A DNA stretch of 64,000 bases from Cladorhizidae sp. MBARI D1340-BT2 (lineage: Eukaryota > Porifera > Demospongiae > Poecilosclerida > Cladorhizidae), in contig JAQNBH010000009.1 of assembly GCA_028752905.1 (NCBI GenBank), positions 32,097,442 through 32,161,441 of the forward strand, given 5' to 3'. The position numbers and the translations under genes were made by a program. Positions 50,706 through 62,745 of the stretch are shown in pieces (positions within the stretch are counted from its first letter, which is position 1; each line of letters starts with the position of its first letter). Under the pieces are notes generated by a model. It saw nothing but the letters and a program-made list of their open reading frames with translations. It had not been told where the DNA came from and searched no databases.

Positions 50706-53305
50706 AGAAAGCACCCATCAGTCCCCGCTCATTATGGTTCCTGTTCCCATCTTTAAGCATGCATACATCCCATCACCCGCGCTCATTATGGTTCCTGTTC
50801 CCATCTTTAAGCATGCATACATCCCATCAGTCCCCGCTCATTATGGTTCCTGTTCCCATCTTTAAGCATGCATACATCCCATCAGCCCCCGCTCATTATG
50901 GTTCCTGTTCCCATCTTTAAGCATGCATACATCCCATCAGCCCCCGCTCATTATGGTTCCTGTTCCCATCTTTAAGCATGCATACATCCCATCAGCCCCC
51001 GCTCATTATGGTTCCTGTTCCCATCTTTAAGCATGCATACATCCCATCAGCCCCCGCTCATTATGGTTCCTGTTCCCATCTTTAAGCATGCATACATCCC
51101 ATCACCCCCGCTCATTATGGTTCCTGTTCCCATCTTTAAGCATGCATACATCCCATCACCCCCGCTCATTATGGTTCCTGTTCCCATCTTTAAGCATGCA
51201 TACATCCCATCACCCCCGCTCATTATGGTTCCTGTTCCCATCTTTAAGCATGCATACATCCCATCACCCCCGCTCATTATGGTTCCTGTTCCCATCTTTA
51301 AGCATGCATACATCCCATCACCTCCGCTCATTATGGTTCCTGTTCCCATCTTTATCCTGTTCCCATCTTTAAGCATGCATACATCCCATCAGCCCCCACT
51401 CATTATGGTTCCTGTTCCCATCTTTAAGCATGCATACATCCCATCAGTCCCGCTCATTATGGTTCCTGTTCCCATCTTTAAGCATGCATACATCCCATCA
51501 GCCCGCGCTCATTATGGTTCCTGTTCCCATCTTTAAGCATGCATACATCCCATCACCCCCGCTCATTATGGTTCCTGTTCCCATCTTTCCTGTTCCCATC
51601 TTTAAGCATGCATACATCCCATCAGCCCCCACTCATTATGGTTCCTGTTCCCATCTTTAAGCATGCATACATCCCATCAGCCCCCGCTCATTATGGTTCC
51701 TGTTCCCATCTTTAAGCATGCATACATCCCATCAGCCCCCGCTCATTATGGTTCCTGTTCCCATCTTTAAGCATGCATACATCCCATCAGCCCCCGCTCA
51801 TTATGGTTCCTGTTCCCATCTTTAAGCATGCATACATCCCATCACCCCCGCTCATTATGGTTCCTGTTCCCATCTTTAAGCATGCATACATCCCATCACC
51901 CCCGCTCATTATGGTTCCTGTTCCCATCTTTAAGCATGCATACATCCCATCACCCCCGCTCATTATGGTTCCTGTTCCCATCTTTAAGCATGCATACATC
52001 CCATCACCCCCGCTCATTATGGTTCCTGTTCCCATCTTTAAGCATGCATACATCCCATCACCTCCGCTCATTATGGTTCCTGTTCCCATCTTTATCCTGT
52101 TCCCATCTTTAAGCATGCATACATCCCATCAGCCCCCACTCATTATGGTTCCTGTTCCCATCTTTAAGCATGCATACATCCCATCAGTCCCGCTCATTAT
52201 GGTTCCTGTTCCCATCTTTAAGCATGCATACATCCCATCAGCCCGCGCTCATTATGGTTCCTGTTCCCATCTTTAAGCATGCATACATCCCATCACCCCC
52301 GCTCATTATGGTTCCTGTTCCCATCTTTCCTGTTCCCATCTTTAAGCATGCATACATCCCATCACCTCCGCTCATTATGGTTCCTGTTCCCATCTTTAAG
52401 CATGCATACATCCCATCACCCGCGCTCATTATGGTTCCTGTTCCCATCTTTAAGCATGCATACATCCCATCACCTCCGCTCATTATGGTTCCTGTTCCCA
52501 TCTTTAAGCATGCATACATCCCATCACCCCCGCTCATTATGGTTCCTGTTCCCATCTTTAAGCATGCATACATCCCACCACCTCCGCTCATTATGGTTCC
52601 TGTTCCCATCTTTAAGCATGCATACATCCCATCACCCCCGCTCATTATGGTTCCTGTTCCCTCCTGTTCCCATCTTTAAGCATGCATACATCCCATCACC
52701 CCCCGCTCATTATGGTTCCTGTTCCCTGTTCCCATCTTTAAGCATGCATACATCCCATCACCCCGCGCTCATTATGGTTCCTGTTCCCATCTTTAAGCAT
52801 GCATACATCCCATCACCCCCGCTCATTATGGTTCCTGTTCCCATCTTTAAGCATGCATACATCCCATCAGCCCCGCCCATTATGGTTCCTGTTCCCATCT
52901 TTAAGCATGCATACATCCCATCAGCCCCGCTCATTATGGTTCCTGTTCCTGTTCCCATCTTTAAGCATGCATACATCCCATCACCCCCGCTCATTATGGT
53001 TCCTGTTCCCATCTTTAAGCATGCATACATCCCATCAGCCCCCGCTCATTATGGTTCCTGTTCCCATCTTTAAGCATGCATACATCCCATCACCACCGCT
53101 CATTATGGTTCCTGTTCCCATCTTTAAGCATGCATACATCCCATCAGCCCCCGCTCATTATGGTTCCTGTTCCCATCTTTAAGCATGCATACATCCCATC
53201 AGCCCCCGCTCATTATGGTTCCTGTTCCCATCTTTAAGCATGCATACATCCCATCAGCCCCCGCTCATTATGGTTCCTGTTCCCATCTTTAAGCATGCAT
53301 ACACA
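50706..53305. repeat. 55-bp minisatellite, about 47 copies, with 740-bp higher-order repeat
   Basis: The unit is CCCCCGCTCATTATGGTTCC, TGTTCCCATCTTTAAGCATG, CATACATCCCATCAG (54-55 bp). Truncated monomers (TTTATCCTGTTCCC, TTTCCTGTTCCC) mark a higher-order unit: the 740 bp from about 51033 recur without visible change at about 51773, giving identical 167-codon frames. It lies between the ambiguous gene at 50 kb and the 3' end of the golgin gene. Its frames on both strands are repeat artefacts. Confidence 0.96.
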
Positions 53306-54249
53306 AGCATGTTTGGAAAGTGAAGTGTCCTGGGCTGTGTTGCAGTTGTTAGTCTTAATCTTGTATGAAAAACAGATAAGACTTGCAGTAGCTGCAATAT
53401 TGTTTCAGTGCTAATGACAAAGTTTTAGCTGATTGCTGCCACAAGGTCGTGCACAAACTTTCATCTAGAAAGACATTGCGGCACCTACAGCCAGTATTGG
53501 GTACAACTTTGAACCACAAAGCTTAATAAGGTTAATGTGTATCATTTTTGGAAATGAAATTTGTGTGCAGTGTGTTCAATGTAAACTGGAACTTGATAAA
53601 AAAATGGTATAATCAGAAGTTTTCAAACAGTGCCTGCAAAGCTAATAGCCTGGCCTTGCTCAGCAGCTGAGCCAGAGCCCCACCCATGACACCTACATGT
53701 ATGTTACTTTCGTTACAAACTTCTAAACTGAAATAGACAAAAAAAAATCCTGCAATCTTCACCAAATTTTAGGTGTAGATCAGGGACTTTGTTGGGAAGA
53801 TTATTATATATGAGGTTAGGTTTAGAACTCCATGAGCAATGGGAACTTCATGTAGTTGAGCATTACTTTCATTACATCAAAACATCGGACCCTTGACATC
53901 AACGTGAAGGCTCAGAGTAGATATACCTCAGAGCCAAACATTGTTCAAGATATGACAGCTTTAAAATTCCCGCACAAACAGTATCACGTAAGTGTAATAC
54001 CTCTATGCTATCATACATTAGAGCAGGGGAAACTTTTCAATTTTCTCTCTCGGGATTATGGCTAAATCTTAACTCCACTTCCTAACACTGCTGTGTGGAG
54101 TGTGTATCATCACCATGAAACCAACTTTCTCAAACATCCTAAAAAGTGTATTTTAAGATACATTAATTTAATTTTTTTTGCTCTACACCAAAATATTTTT
54201 TGAGCCTTCCATGTTGTGATTGTATGACCTGTCCCAGAAGCTTTCGTGG
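53306..54249 (-). other. probable 3' intron / 3' end region of the golgin gene
   Basis: Unique sequence downstream of the last certain golgin exon. On the minus strand a very strong acceptor, a long T-run then GTCTATTTCAG|, lies at 53728. Splicing there in phase 1 would give Val and an immediate stop (53727-53723), one possible end of the protein. No other exon is evident. Confidence 0.3.
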
Positions 54250-54357
54250 ATTTCCACTCTACGCTACGCAATCCACGAATATTCCTCCCCACAAATTCTT
54301 CTTAGTCATCATCTGTGAATATTTGAACCCTCGAAAATATCCCTCTATATGGTAAGC
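54250..54357 (-). mobile_element. fragment of a palindromic MITE in the golgin intron
   Basis: On the minus strand it begins TACCATATAGAGGGATATTT just 14 bases after the golgin donor and continues with GGAATATTCGTGGATTGCG and TCCACGAA motifs. This resembles MITE-like repeats that begin ACCATATAGAGGGA in some invertebrate genomes (from memory). The opposite end is not recognisable, so it is a fragment. It makes the golgin frame appear to run on for about 30 extra codons past the real splice donor. Confidence 0.4.
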
Positions 54358-54371
54358 ATGCACCCACTCAC

Positions 54372-57300
54372 CATTATGGCTGGAATTAGGATGATCCACA
54401 TCTTCTTCTCCACTGATGCTGGAGAAGCTGCCATCAAACACCTGATCAGACACACTTCCTTTGTCGCCTTGCTTCTTCTTGGTTCCCGTCTCTCCTGCGC
54501 CACCACTATCCGTGCCCTTCTTCTCTCCTCCTCCAGCCACGCCCCACACCAGTCCAGCCTCACGCAGTCTGCTGTTGCTACTTCTCATGTGCTCCTTGAG
54601 CTGCTTCACTTCCTCGTCAGCTTGCCGATAGCGGGACTCCGCTATTGCCAGCTGCCTTTCAAGGATCTCCACTTGGGAAACTTTATCAACTGTCTCACGC
54701 TTGGCACTGTCAGCCAAAGTCTTAGCGATCAGAAGCTGCGACTTGAAATAGCTCAGGTCGGATTGCAGCACTTCTTTCTCCAAGGAGAGGCTTGTCACTT
54801 GATCCTTAAGACAAGGGGTGTCATCACGGTTTTTCTTGGACAACTCTGCTTTCATGCTAGAGATCTCTGCCTTGAGCTTTGCCACTTCTCGCTCCAGTCC
54901 TTCGACTGCCATCTTCTCATCCTCGACCTTGTCTTGGTAATCTGTGACTTCAGCTTGCTTCCCCTTCACTTGCTCTTCCATGGCGGCCATATGAGTCTTC
55001 ACTGCCTGTTCGTCCATTGCTCTCTCTTCGATCAGCTTCTGTACTTGGGCTGACAGCTTGACGATGTCGGCTTCTTTCTTAGCCAGGGCCGCCTCAAGGT
55101 TTGTGGCGTGCTCTCTCAGGGTGACTTGTGTGGTTTGGATCCCCACAAACCTTCCTCGCAGCCTTTCAACATCAAGGGATTGCTCTCTGTTCTTCTGGAG
55201 CAGCTCTTTCTTCTGCTTCTCTGAGTTTTGCTTGAGCTGTACTGCCACCAGTCCACTGGCTCTCTCCACCCCCTTTCTCTGTTCCATCTCGTGCTGAAAC
55301 TGGTCCGTGATGGTCTCATTTTCCCTCTTGAGTTGGTCACATTTGGCTTTCAGCACTGCCAAGTAACCCTCCGAGCTGCTATGTACCCCTTGAGTCCTTT
55401 CTTTCTCCTTCAGTGACTTTTGCAGCTTCATCTCGAGCTCCTTGAGGTCTGACTGAAGCTGGGATTTAGCCATCTTCATCTTGTTCATATCTTCACTGTT
55501 CCTGTCTCGAGTCCTCTGAAGATCGTCCTGAGCACGGCAGGCAGACTTGTGAGCCTCCTTCAGCTCCTTCTCCAATCGATTCATCTTTGCCATAGCCTTT
55601 ATCTGATCTTGCTGATGCTTTAGCTTCTCAGCGTTTAGGTTAGCCTGCAGCTCACTTTTGTCCTGGAGAGACTTGTGGTAGTCTTCTTGCTGCACCGACT
55701 CCACCCGGCCCTGGAGGTGAGACTTCTCATGCTGGAGCTGAGTTACGTCATCTCTCAACTCCTGATTTTCTTCACGGAGTGAACCAAGTTCTTCTTCGTT
55801 CTTGTCCTTCAGAGAAGCAAGATGAGTGATAACACGATCCTTTTCAGCAATGCTATCGTTTACCATTGCTCCCTCAGATGCTATGGACTGGAAGTGGGCC
55901 TGCAATGCACCAAACTCTTTCACCAAGTCACCTATCTGACCCTCCAAGGTCTTAATCATCTCCTCCTTCTCCCCTAGGTCTCTGTCCTTAGAAGCCAGTA
56001 ATGCTTCCTGCTGGTCACCCAAGTTGTTCTGGGACTCCATGGAACCTCTCACTAGCAAATCCTTTTCTCTACACTCGTAGAGAGTTGACTTTACCTCTGC
56101 TTCCAACACTGCCACCTCACGTTTGGCGTCTTCAAGTTCTTTCTCGACGCTATCCTTGGCCTCACTCACTAGGTCCACCTCACACTGGAGCATGTCCCTA
56201 GCTTCATTGAGACTCTGAACAACGCCATCCTTGCCCGCCATTTCTACATCACACTGCCTAAGCCTGTCCTGCAGAGAGTCCTTTAACTTCTCTAGCTCCT
56301 TGTAGTCAGACTCCCTTGCTTTAAAATCACCTATTTCTTTAGAAAGGTGCCTGTTTTCTCTACCCAGAGCATCAGATTTACGAGTCCCTTCGACATTTTC
56401 CTGAACTGTTTCGTCTAGTTGTTTCTGAAGCTCTTCTTGCTTTATCTGCGCTCTACCAAGATCAGAGTTGAGATGAGAGACTGTTTCCTCTTTCCATCTA
56501 ACCATCTGTTCCAGCTGGCCTTTCTCTGCAATCAAGTTGGCGCAATGGTCTTCTCGAGACAGGATGCCTGCTTCAATCTCCTCCAACTGATTGACCAGCT
56601 TTTCCTTGTCCTGTAGGACACCTTTCTGAAGCTTGTTGACCTGCTGCTGTAGCAGAGAATTTTCCTTCTGAACCTGGTCACACTTGATCTCCTGAGCGAT
56701 ACCAGACACCTTCGCTTCACGTAGCTCTTCCTGTAACTTGAGCTTGGCCCTGAGTCCATCTTGAAGTTGATCATGAAGCCACTGCTTGTTCTTCTCCAGG
56801 GCTTCACAACTGGCTTCGAGAGTGGAAAGCTTGCCCAGTGTCTGTTCAGTTTCGTCAGCTTTTTTCTCCATTTCTACCTGACTATTCCTAAGTTTGTCTT
56901 GGAGTTCGGCAAGAGCAGTCTCAGTCTCACTCAGTGTCTGCTTGGTATCGTCCAAATCCCTCTCCAATTCATCTGATTTGTGCTTCACCTTGGCCAAATT
57001 GACCTGCAGATCATCACTCAATTTCTTTTCCTGTGCCAAAACTTCTTTCAAGTTACCATCTGCATCAGCCACTGGCTTTGTGGCAGACTGGACATCTTCC
57101 ATCGAGGCAGCTTGCTGGGTTGCAGCATTCCTGGTTTTCTCTCTTTCCAAAGCTGAACTAACCTCAGCCAACTCTGCCTCAACTCGACTCAGCTTAGCTA
57201 GCAAACCAGATCTGTTGCCTAGAGCCGACTCGTACTCGTTTGTCAGGGCCTCAAGTTGGCCCTTCAAATACATTTGAGTTTTCTGTCCCTCGGCTAACTG

Positions 57301-59074
57301 ATCTTCAAGTTCCCTCTCTTGGTCACTATAACCACTCTCATGGAGTCCTGCAAGAGATTTCGAAGGTCGCTCAAAGTATAGAGCATCATAAGGTGATACA
57401 CAAGACTCAGAAACTTCTGAAGAGATCGATGTTGTCCGGACAGGAGGTAAATCACGATTCCTCTGATACTCTTTGGAAATGGTGAGGTGTGCTGGTAATT
57501 GGCATGGACTCGGTAACTGTTTACTTGGCGTTGATGGAGAAGGAAATCCCCTTGAAGCCTGCTTTGAAAGCGAGTCATTGGGTGGAGCTCCACCCATCAG
57601 CTTCGATCGAGTGGATACGGGCAACGAGATTGCAAATTTACTGTGACCCTCAACCAAGGCAGGAGTTATTTTGTCAAAATCAGCAGGTTCGATCATCAAG
57701 TAATCCTCAGCTAGTTGCTGTACTGACACCACCGAGCCCGTCTCTACTGCATCAGACTCCACTCCCGGCAAGTAGGGCACACCATCTGCAAACACCAACT
57801 CATCTTTTATACCATTCATCAGCTCTTCTGCAGATAGGTGCACGTTGGGTCCAGCTGGCCCCAAGTAATAGCCACTAGATTCAGTGTATCCTGTCACCAC
57901 TGAAGTATCTGAGGTCCAGGGTGGTGCAAGGGCTGACTCCGGAGTGGGTGTCTTGTTCCTTGAAGACACGTCATCATCATCCACGGGTTCTTCCTCCAAA
58001 GGTATGTTGTTTCTGTGTTTTCTTTCGTCTTCAGTTTGACCTGTTTTGTCTTCCATTTCTGTAGTTCCACCATTACTGCCCTCGACAGCATCACTTCCAT
58101 CAATGGCATGGCTACAATTACTACTGCCATGATCATCCACATGAGTATTAGGTATGGCATCTTGAGCCATGTCAGGAAGAGAGTGTGACAGTGCTTGTCT
58201 GGGTCTAGGCTTAGAAAGGGTCGAGTGATACATACGAGGACTGATGCCAAAACTGTTAATCACTCCAGATCCTTTTCCTGAAGAAGAGTCATTAGCAGAC
58301 TGGTCAGAAAAACTGTACAACAGGCCAGGATCATCATCTTCCATGACACCTTCAGGTAGTGAAGGATCAAAGGATGAATAAAGAAATTTGTTCCTTTGGT
58401 GGCTGCCAGCAAAGTTGTCTCTCTTGACATTTCCAGAGTAAGGAAGGCCACCCACATGAGCAGAAATGTCAGAGTCTTCTGGATTTACATCCATATCATC
58501 TGCTGAGAAAGCAGGTAAAGAAGCAGTGCCTGCTGATGCTGCTACACTGTGTGTATCAGACATACTCTTGGTTAAAGGAAGTGGATAGGTAGAGCTGCTT
58601 CCTCTAGGCTCCCTGCCACAATTCCTGGCGTCTCTAATATTTTGTGTTTCTGTTGCTGTTCGCTGCGAGATATTGGCTAAAACATTAACACCTGCTGACA
58701 GATCTTCTGGGTAAGAAGAACGAGGTTTATCAGCAAGTTTCTGAGATCCTGTGCAACTTGAAGCAGAAGCAGGTGAGCTATTGGGTGAATCACTCGCGTC
58801 CTGGTTGGGTTGAATTATGTGTTGTGGCTTCTGAAAAATATCTTGTTTTCTAAAATGTGACAGAGTATCAGATTTTGTGGGTAACCATTCAGACAACTTA
58901 CTTTTTATCTCGTGTTTTGTCCTCCTTTCCTTCCAGTTCTTGAGTAGTACTGGTTACAGGTGCCTCACTAGATGCACTGTGACTTCTTCTTCTGTCACTG
59001 TAGACATCCAACACAATACCTTTCAACTGCAACTCCAAAGGTGCGAGAGCTTCTCCCGAGTGACTCTTTCCTTG
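54372..59074 (-). CDS. GOLGA3: golgin-160 / GOLGA3-like protein, partial at both ends
   Basis: Two exons are seen: about 59074 (or 59026)-58902 and 58849-54372, joined by a 52-nt intron (GTAAGT..TTTTAG, phase 2). The large exon alone encodes about 1490 residues. The first third is Ser/Pro/acid-rich and likely disordered; the rest is long coiled coil rich in Glu, Leu, Lys and Gln. Collinear matches to vertebrate GOLGA3 from memory include LKGQLEALTNEYESAL, QWLHDQLQDGLRAKLKLQEE, NQLEEIEAGILSRED and LREHATNLEAALAKKEAD. Vertebrate golgin-160 is about 1500 residues, a peripheral Golgi protein acting in positioning and trafficking. The exon ends AAT G|GTGAGT, so a further exon with the stop lies downstream. 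No start ATG is in frame in the 5' exon, so the start is further upstream. Confidence 0.82.
58850..58901 (-). other. 52-nt intron of the golgin gene
   Basis: Donor GTAAGT and acceptor CACATTTTAG with only 52 bases between exons. The reading frame also happens to be open through the intron, which makes the large exon look as if it started at 58896 with a non-ATG codon. Confidence 0.6.
58902..59074 (-). CDS. GOLGA3: golgin gene, upstream exon
   Basis: The frame is open from 59074 and ends AAAAA|GTAAGT at 58902/58901. It encodes LKGIVLDVYSDRRRSHSASS and a charged tail (EGKEDKTRDKK) that joins in phase 2 to KQDIFQKP of the large exon. The acceptor may be GGAGTTGCAG| (exon from 59026). There is no in-frame ATG, so it is an internal exon or starts upstream. 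Confidence 0.6.
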
Positions 59075-59945
59075 CTAAGTCCTTTGCGACCTTACGGGCT
59101 TGGTTTTTCGTATTTTGAGGAATTCCGATGGCTGCCCGATTGGAGATGGAAAATGGAGGTCTAAAGAATCTACCAAGACCAGAGTTCCATGCACTGCAGA
59201 TCCCGTTAACTAACTAACCATGCACAGAAGCAACTACATATAGATAGCCATTTCGAACTCCCTCCGTCCCTTAGGTAAGGGTCGTTGAATGTATCAAGTT
59301 ACGCACGTACGGTAGGTTGAACCTTTTATTTTATTTATTTTTTATTTTTTATTAAAAAAATATTTTTTTAATATATATTTTTTAAAATAAAAGACAAGCA
59401 TGTACAAATAAATACATCAATCCAGAAGTCACACCTATAAAACAATTCAAGCCTGCCCATCCACCATGGGGGCACGGGAGGGAGGCGGCTGATCCACATA
59501 GATTTCCCCTCCACAAGCAGATGGCCAACCATTGGAGAAGGTGGCGTGTTGATTCTGCTGGTGGTATTCCCAGGCATTGTCCCTGAAGCCAGCCAATAGT
59601 CCTGATGGTCTCCAACCCTTCCTCGCCCCAACCCCCCAATGACTCCACAGCCACAGGTATGAAGCTGACTCCCACTGAGTGACAAGCACTTGAATGCGCC
59701 ACCATCTACCGGTCTCTGGCCACCGATAGGGCATAGCCGTGAGTGGTGGCAGCTCCAGAGATCATTGCCTGCTGCAGCGGAGAAATGACTTATGTCGAGG
59801 GCGGTTGGTTGTCCCCTTTTCCATGTGGGGAGGAAGATGTCAGCAGGGCGGCGGAGGATCCAGGGATTAGAGCCGGTACACTTCCTTCCTGGGCCCGGCA
59901 TACTACTCTTTTTTTCCTTCTTCCAACGCTCCCCCCCCCCCCCAG
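59075..59945. other. upstream of golgin exon, low-complexity AT tract
   Basis: Contains an A/T-only tract at 59330-59395. Several overlapping frames on both strands at 59368-60010 have no splice or family support. Part may belong to the 5' region of the golgin gene. It ends in a C-run at 59932-59943. Confidence 0.4.
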
Positions 59946-59959
59946 GTCAGAGTGGCAAT

Positions 59960-61785
59960 GACATGAATGTGTGTGAACAAGTAAGATGGGATGAAGTGGT
60001 GGATATCTGAAGGGAAAAGCTCCAGGACCAGATGGAATACTCAATGAGATGATGTATAGGATGGTAGAAGTATTAGTGGATTTGCTACATTGTGCTGAGG
60101 AGGGAGTGCTGTCCAGAAGATTGGTAGCACTCTACAAAGACTGATGCAGCAGTGATTGGGAATTAAAGAGGGATATCATTGGGGAGTTGTGTAGCGAAGG
60201 TCTTGACTAGGTTGATGGCAGAGAGTTTAGGGAGTTTTGTGAAGAACAAGTTTTCACGGAGGCACAGGGACGTTTCAGAAGGAAGAAGAGATGCTAAGAC
60301 CAGTTGTTTGTCCTAAGGGGTGTATGTGAGATTTGGAAAAGGGAGAAGGGATAGTCTTACCTAGCTTTTCTAGACGTCAGTAAGGCTTAAGAAAGTGTGT
60401 GGAGGGACAGTTTGTTAGTATACTGACGAGCAGGACTGGAGGAGAAATTTGTATAATGTGTGAAAGGCCTCTACAATGGGGTGGAAGCTAGGATAGTATC
60501 GGACGACGGTCAGTCGAGGGGGTTTGGGATAGAGAGGGGACTTCGGCAGGGTGTCCTTTGTCACCAACATTATTCAACATGTGTCAGGAATGGTGGATGA
60601 ACTAGAGGGAGCCGAGGATTGAAGGAGATGGTACATGGTGTGGTGCACTGCTCTATGCTGATGATGATATTGTGCTTTTGGCAGGCACAGGAGTGGAGTT
60701 GCAAGAGATGTTGGATATGGTGCATGCAGAATTATGCAATAAGATGGAAGTTGAAGTTCAATGAGAAGAAGAGTAAGGTAATGGTCATTGGGAAAGGGAG
60801 GAATAGTGTGAAGTGGAATATTGATGGAGAGGAGCTGAAAGTAGTGGATACCGGTGTGTGTGCTTTGATGAGAAATTTAGAGGGAATGTACACTTGGAGA
60901 TTCAAGCAGAGGAATGGATTGGAAAGGCTGTGGATGAGGCAAGTGAATGGAAAAACAGAAGTGGATAGAGGTAGGATGGTGTGGAAGCTGTTGACCAAGC
61001 CAAGCCTGGAACATGCCGCTGAAGTGTGGCTGACAGGAGGACAGACTACTTGCAGAGTCAGCTCAGTTGAGAGTAGGAAGAAACCTATTAGGAGCTAGCA
61101 ACACAGAGGGAGGAGCAGTACTGAGGGACTTGGGATGGAGGAAGTTGGCAGAGAGGAGGGAGGAGGAAATGATGCTCTATGGTGGGTGAGAGGCTTGCAC
61201 AGGTGGAGGAGGGTAGACTGATAAAAATTGTGGCAGACAAGCTAAGAATGGATGGAGGGATAGGATGGTGGGGGAAGAATATGTACTGTTGAGGAAATAC
61301 GATGCTGAGCTAGGGTCAGTGGCAATGGAGTGAAGATGAAGAAGAGAAATGTGTGTGATTGGGAGGAGGATGTCGAGAGTATGAGCAGTTTGAAGTGATG
61401 GAGCAGAAAGGTATACAAGGTCATTACAGGGATATGAGGTTTAGGTTGAGGACAGGGTCAGCAGGTCTATTGCAGGACAAGAAGTGATGTAGGCTGTGTA
61501 GTGATGGTAGATGCGTGTTGTGTGCCAGGAAGGAAGTGGAAGATGTGGAGCACTAGACTGATGAATTTGGAAGGGAACGGAAAATGTTAATCACTCAGCT
61601 GGATGCAACTGATGGCGCTGGAATATGGTTGGAGGAGTTTGAGATGGTGGGCACTGAGGGGAAGGTGGCATTGTTGCTTGGGAAGGAGATGGAGGGTGTG
61701 AGTGATCAGGTGATGGTGGAAATGTGTGGGTGCATTTTGCAGTGCATAGTGAAGTATTGGCAGAGGAGGAAGGGACTGATTTAAG
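59960..61785 (+). pseudogene. decayed LINE (non-LTR) reverse transcriptase
   Basis: The plus strand carries the ordered landmarks of a LINE reverse transcriptase in changing frames: GKAPGPDG near 60012, LAFLDVSKA near 60363, GLRQGVLC near 60540, the catalytic YADD near 60658, and the thumb-side FNEKKSKVMVIGKG near 60755. EHAAEVWLTGG follows near 61010, and a C-terminal frame at 61584-61784 ends LQCIVKYWQRRKGLI. Stops and frameshifts separate nearly every block, and no endonuclease domain is visible upstream. It lies between the golgin and BCAS3 genes. The family within LINEs cannot be told from this. Inactive. Confidence 0.8.
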
Positions 61786-62560
61786 GCCTCCCCCCACCAC
61801 ACCATAACAAGCAGTACAGCTCACATAGAACATTAACTTATTGTTCATCAGGTATGTAGGTCTAGTATTTATTACCGCACAAGTCATCTTACCTCATTTA
61901 CTGTCATCATAATTTGTACTGCACTGGGGGTGCAATGGTCCCAAGGGACTCAGCATTTTGAATATTAGATGATGAAGGTGCAAGGTCAGTGTGTGAAGGA
62001 GTAGAATCAGGAAGAAGAGCATCTACGTACTTGCACGAGGCAACAACACATTCCCAATTTGATGTTAATGAATGTTATTGCACATTTTTCAAGCAGTGGG
62101 GGGGGGGGGGGGGGGGGAGAGGACAAAGAGAAATACACGTGAACCAAGTAGCTATAATAACAATTACATTGAAAGAAGCCGGCCACCTAGCTAGATGAAT
62201 AATAGAAAGTGAAGAGGACCATAAAAAGCAACACCCGAGACAAATATAAGTGGAGGTATATTGAGGTATAAAACGCTCTTATAGGTCCATAGACTATGAA
62301 AGAGCTTCCCATCTACAAGAAAGCAACTCTAAGTAAGGAAATGGACCAGGAGGTGGTCCACTGTCTCTGCCACTCTGGATATTCCTTGCAGAGAAGAAAA
62401 TTCCACAAGCTGGACTGGTGGGCTAAAGTTCATTGAACGTGTATGAACACGTACAACACAACCCAAAAAAATATTTTTGAATATTTATTCTTGATGTACA
62501 AAATGAACATGCATTGAAATGAGGCGTCATGTCAAAAACAACATTATATGTATCACCGCA
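61786..62560. other. intergenic between LINE remnant and BCAS3, with G-run
   Basis: No supported gene. A run of about 20 G lies at 62097-62117. Probably contains the 3' UTR of the BCAS3-like gene, which reads towards it on the minus strand. Confidence 0.45.
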
Positions 62561-62745
62561 TTAACTATGCATGGGTGGGCTAAACCCTGTCCTTATTCTG
62601 GCCGCCTTTGTTACTATGGTAATGTTCTGAGGATCCACTTCCCCCATGGCATCTTGCAGCTGCTTCTCCACCTCCCCAGCAAACGAAGGTGCTCCTTCGT
62701 AGCTTGGAGCCACTTTGTTCCATGAACCACACACGACCACCATAC
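62561..62745 (-). CDS. BCAS3: BCAS3-like terminal exon
   Basis: Acceptor CCCCCATGCAG| at 62746, then GT ATG GTG.. in phase 1. The frame ends with TAA at 62561. No later donor fits, so this is taken as the last coding exon. Confidence 0.75.

Noticed and set aside
50696..53182. Frames with MHTSHHPRSLWFLFPSL repeats
   Set aside because: Artefacts of the 55-bp minisatellite, open on both strands.
54259..54371. Extension of the golgin protein to FVDCVA at 54259
   Set aside because: A clear donor G|GTGAGT lies at 54371 and the following codons come from a MITE-like fragment, so the extension is intronic.
58850..58901. Golgin start at the TTG codon at 58896
   Set aside because: The codon lies within a 52-nt intron. 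The upstream exon joins in phase 2 and carries protein-like sequence.
59368..59901. 177-codon minus-strand frame
   Set aside because: Several overlapping frames on both strands, no recognised motif or splice sites; it runs into an A/T-only tract.
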